Shown here: one piece after another, positions 62,384 through 64,000 of the stretch
Position numbering within the stretch: position 1 is the stretch's first letter
Layout of the letters: each line of letters opens with the position of its first letter
Notes under the pieces: model-generated
Database searches by the model: none
Told to the model about the DNA's origin: nothing
Seen by the model: only the letters and a program-made list of their open reading frames with translations
Assembly: GCA_034521445.1 (NCBI GenBank)
Contig: JAXHMM010000006.1
Location: forward strand, 496,001 to 560,000
Reading direction: 5' to 3'
DNA length: 64,000 nucleotides
Origin: Balneolaceae bacterium
GTDB lineage: Bacteria; Bacteroidota; Rhodothermia; Balneolales; Balneolaceae
Position numbers and translations under genes: made by a program

Positions 62384-63502
62384 ATGCCGTCTGACGAGAT
62401 ACGCCTTGGAATTGTGCTGATGAACCTGGGGGGACCCACGGGCGAGGACCATGTGCGGCCGTTTTTGTACAACCTGTTTCGAGACGAGGACATCATAAAG
62501 CTGGGAGGGGGACGCGTGCAGGAGCTCTTTGCGCGCGTCATCGCCAAATTCCGCGCCCCCTCCGTCCGGGAGGACTACGAAGAGATCAACGGCTGTCCCA
62601 AGGGCTGTACGGGCAACAGGCACTGCCTCAATCGCCAGAACAGCGTGGTGTCCACTTGCTGCTCGCCCATCAACGGACTGACCGAGCGGCAGCGCAGGGG
62701 ATTGGAAAAGCATTTCAGGAAGGAGCATCCCGACCTGGACGTGTCCGTCTACACATGCATGCGCTATTGGATTCCCTTCGCCGATCAGATCATGGACGAC
62801 ATGGTGGACGACGGCATCACTCACGCCGTGATGCTTCCCCTCTACCCGCAGTTTTCGTGGACCACCACGGGCTCCAGTTTCCGAGACTGGGAAAACCATC
62901 GGCGGGAGAAATTCGGCAGCCTTGAGAACACCCCCTGGAAGGAGTACCAGGTGAAGAACTACCACCGGAATCCCTATTATCTGGAAGCCCTCAACGCCCG
63001 CATCGATGAGGCCATGGAGGAGCTGGAACCGGAGACGCGCGAGAAGACTCACCTGGTCTTCAGCGCACACGGCACGCCCAAAAAGGAGGTGCGCAGCGGA
63101 GATCCCTACACCACGGAGATCGAGCAGACCATGGAGGCCATTATGGAGATGCGCGGCCTGCGGGAGGACTATTGGATCGGCTACCAGTCGAAGGTAGGGC
63201 CCGGTGAGTGGACCCAGCCGAATACCGCTGAGCTGGTGGAGCGTCAGGTACAGTACGGTATCCGAAATTTCGTGCTGGTGCCCGTCGCCTTTGTGACCGA
63301 CCATATAGAAACGCTCTACGAGTTGGGCGTGGAGCTGCCGGAGGATCTTGAGGAGGAGGGCTATCACTTTGAGAACATCAAGGTCATGCCTGGCATCAAC
63401 GACCATCCGAAATTTATCTGGGCGCTGGCCGACGAGACCCTCAAGAAAGTGGGATACCTGTTTGACGAAATCCAAGAGAAGCCGGTTAATCCTGGGTCAT
63501 GA
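62384..63502 (+). CDS. hemH: Ferrochelatase with internal cysteine cluster
   Basis: A 372-residue enzyme inserting Fe2+ into protoporphyrin IX, the last step of protoheme synthesis. Family motifs: LMNLGGPTGEDHVRPFL at the N-terminus, PQFSWTTTGS in the middle, the catalytic His in FSAHGTPKKEV, and YQSKVGPGEWTQP. Between REDYEEI and SPINGLT, where most ferrochelatases have a short GGGSP turn, an insert carries cysteines at 71, 75, 81, 92 and 93, suggesting an internal [2Fe-2S] site. It overlaps hemA by 4 bp. Confidence 0.94.
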   Translation: MPSDEIRLGIVLMNLGGPTGEDHVRPFLYNLFRDEDIIKLGGGRVQELFARVIAKFRAPSVREDYEEINGCPKGCTGNRHCLNRQNSVVSTCCSPINGLTERQRRGLEKHFRKEHPDLDVSVYTCMRYWIPFADQIMDDMVDDGITHAVMLPLYPQFSWTTTGSSFRDWENHRREKFGSLENTPWKEYQVKNYHRNPYYLEALNARIDEAMEELEPETREKTHLVFSAHGTPKKEVRSGDPYTTEIEQTMEAIMEMRGLREDYWIGYQSKVGPGEWTQPNTAELVERQVQYGIRNFVLVPVAFVTDHIETLYELGVELPEDLEEEGYHFENIKVMPGINDHPKFIWALADETLKKVGYLFDEIQEKPVNPGS

Positions 63503-64000
63503 CCGAAAAGGCACCTGACATAGAGGAGTTCTGCTGCGTGGGCGTCAACCACTGGGAGGCGGCCATAGAGGTGCGCGAGGGTTTCAGCCTTGACGCCGCC
63601 CGCACCCAGGCCCTGCTGGAAGGGGCCAAGAGGGAGGGTGTGCCCGGGCTGATCGTGGTATCTACCTGCAACCGTACCGAGCTTTTTGCCCACGGAGCGG
63701 GCACGCAGGAGCTCATTCGCCTGCTGGTGACCTATTCCGACGGCTCGCTGGACGAGTTCCACAGTCACGGATTCGAGTACAGCGGTCTGGAGGCGGTAGA
63801 CCACCTTTTTCAGGTGGCTGTGGGAGTCGACTCGCAGATCCTGGGCGATCTGCAGGTCGTCAACCAGGTGAAGGAGGGTTACGAGATGGCCTCCGAAATG
63901 GATGCCGTTTCCGGGGAGCTGCACCGTATGATGCAGCACGTCTTCCGTGCCCACAAGCGCTCGCGCAACGAGACCTCCCTGGGTGAGGGCGCTGCCACCA
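63499..64000 (+). CDS. hemA: Glutamyl-tRNA reductase (3' end outside window)
   Basis: The visible 167 residues match the catalytic N-terminal domain of the enzyme that reduces glutamyl-tRNA to glutamate-1-semialdehyde, starting C5-pathway tetrapyrrole synthesis: GVNHWEAAIEVREGFS, the nucleophile Cys in VVSTCNRTELF, and VGVDSQILGDLQVVNQVKE. It starts at ATG 63499 inside the hemH stop (ATGA), so the last and first haem enzymes are coupled. The NADPH-binding and dimerisation domains are cut by the window edge. Confidence 0.95.
   Translation, partial: MTEKAPDIEEFCCVGVNHWEAAIEVREGFSLDAARTQALLEGAKREGVPGLIVVSTCNRTELFAHGAGTQELIRLLVTYSDGSLDEFHSHGFEYSGLEAVDHLFQVAVGVDSQILGDLQVVNQVKEGYEMASEMDAVSGELHRMMQHVFRAHKRSRNETSLGEGAAT

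Overview
The window looks like a chromosome segment of a Bacteroidota-type bacterium, most likely a Balneolaceae/Rhodothermota relative (inference). Reasons: several promoters fit the Bacteroidota -7 element TAnnTTTG (upstream of ileS, yajC and both tRNAs); IleRS is the long eukaryote-like type; CarB lacks its C-terminal regulatory domain; and the lipoproteins, DUF4382 and GPGEF-type six-bladed propellers are typical of that group. Core genes are GC-rich. The intervals 45.8-54.1 kb and 57.9-62.2 kb are clearly AT-richer and look accessory.

Layout. 0-10.5 kb: a fructosamine-kinase/LMW-phosphatase pair, ileS-dksA-like-lspA, yajC-ribBA, and fadI-fadJ for fatty acid beta-oxidation. 10.7-23.9 kb: tRNA-Val, two membrane proteins, a DUF4382 lipoprotein, an RsbW-GNAT fusion with a STAS partner, a flavin reductase-like protein, an M20 peptidase, patatin, a secreted nuclease, two small orphan genes, an acyltransferase-glpD pair, an NhaC antiporter and a truncated mscL. 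23.9-45.8 kb: ftsH, a lipoprotein, tRNA-Lys, HIT-aroQ-flippase, a NYN/cold-shock fusion, mdh, ddl-SBP-nadK, carA-carB-recQ behind an attenuator-like terminator, an amidinohydrolase and a DUF58 protein. 62.4-64 kb: hemH with an internal cysteine cluster, and hemA cut by the window edge.

The most unusual content is a repeated three-gene cassette on the minus strand, present in three tandem copies at 45.8-53.4 kb. In transcription order it holds a membrane-anchored thioredoxin-like protein (CGNC), a small exported six-cysteine peptide, and an exported six-bladed beta-propeller. The promoter, thioredoxin gene and peptide leader are almost identical in all copies. The peptide core and the propeller body diverge together. 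Each copy is bounded by a ~68-bp relic of the 3' end of the neighbouring DUF58 gene. An inverted repeat of unrelated sequence sits between peptide and propeller in every cassette.

A second locus at 58.0-61.4 kb holds two more peptide-propeller pairs with unrelated cysteine patterns and no thioredoxin gene, plus a propeller fragment fused to a relic of a histidine-kinase 3' end. The outermost pair of locus 2 and the three copies of locus 1 share an upstream motif with 10-bp-spaced TTTACGTA-like direct repeats. An OmpR-type two-component system is encoded between the loci. I propose a modular, polymorphic exported peptide/propeller system with dedicated thiol chemistry. Its function is unknown. 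Flanking toxin-antitoxin genes (one intact, one decayed) and frameshifted copies mark both loci as recombination-active.
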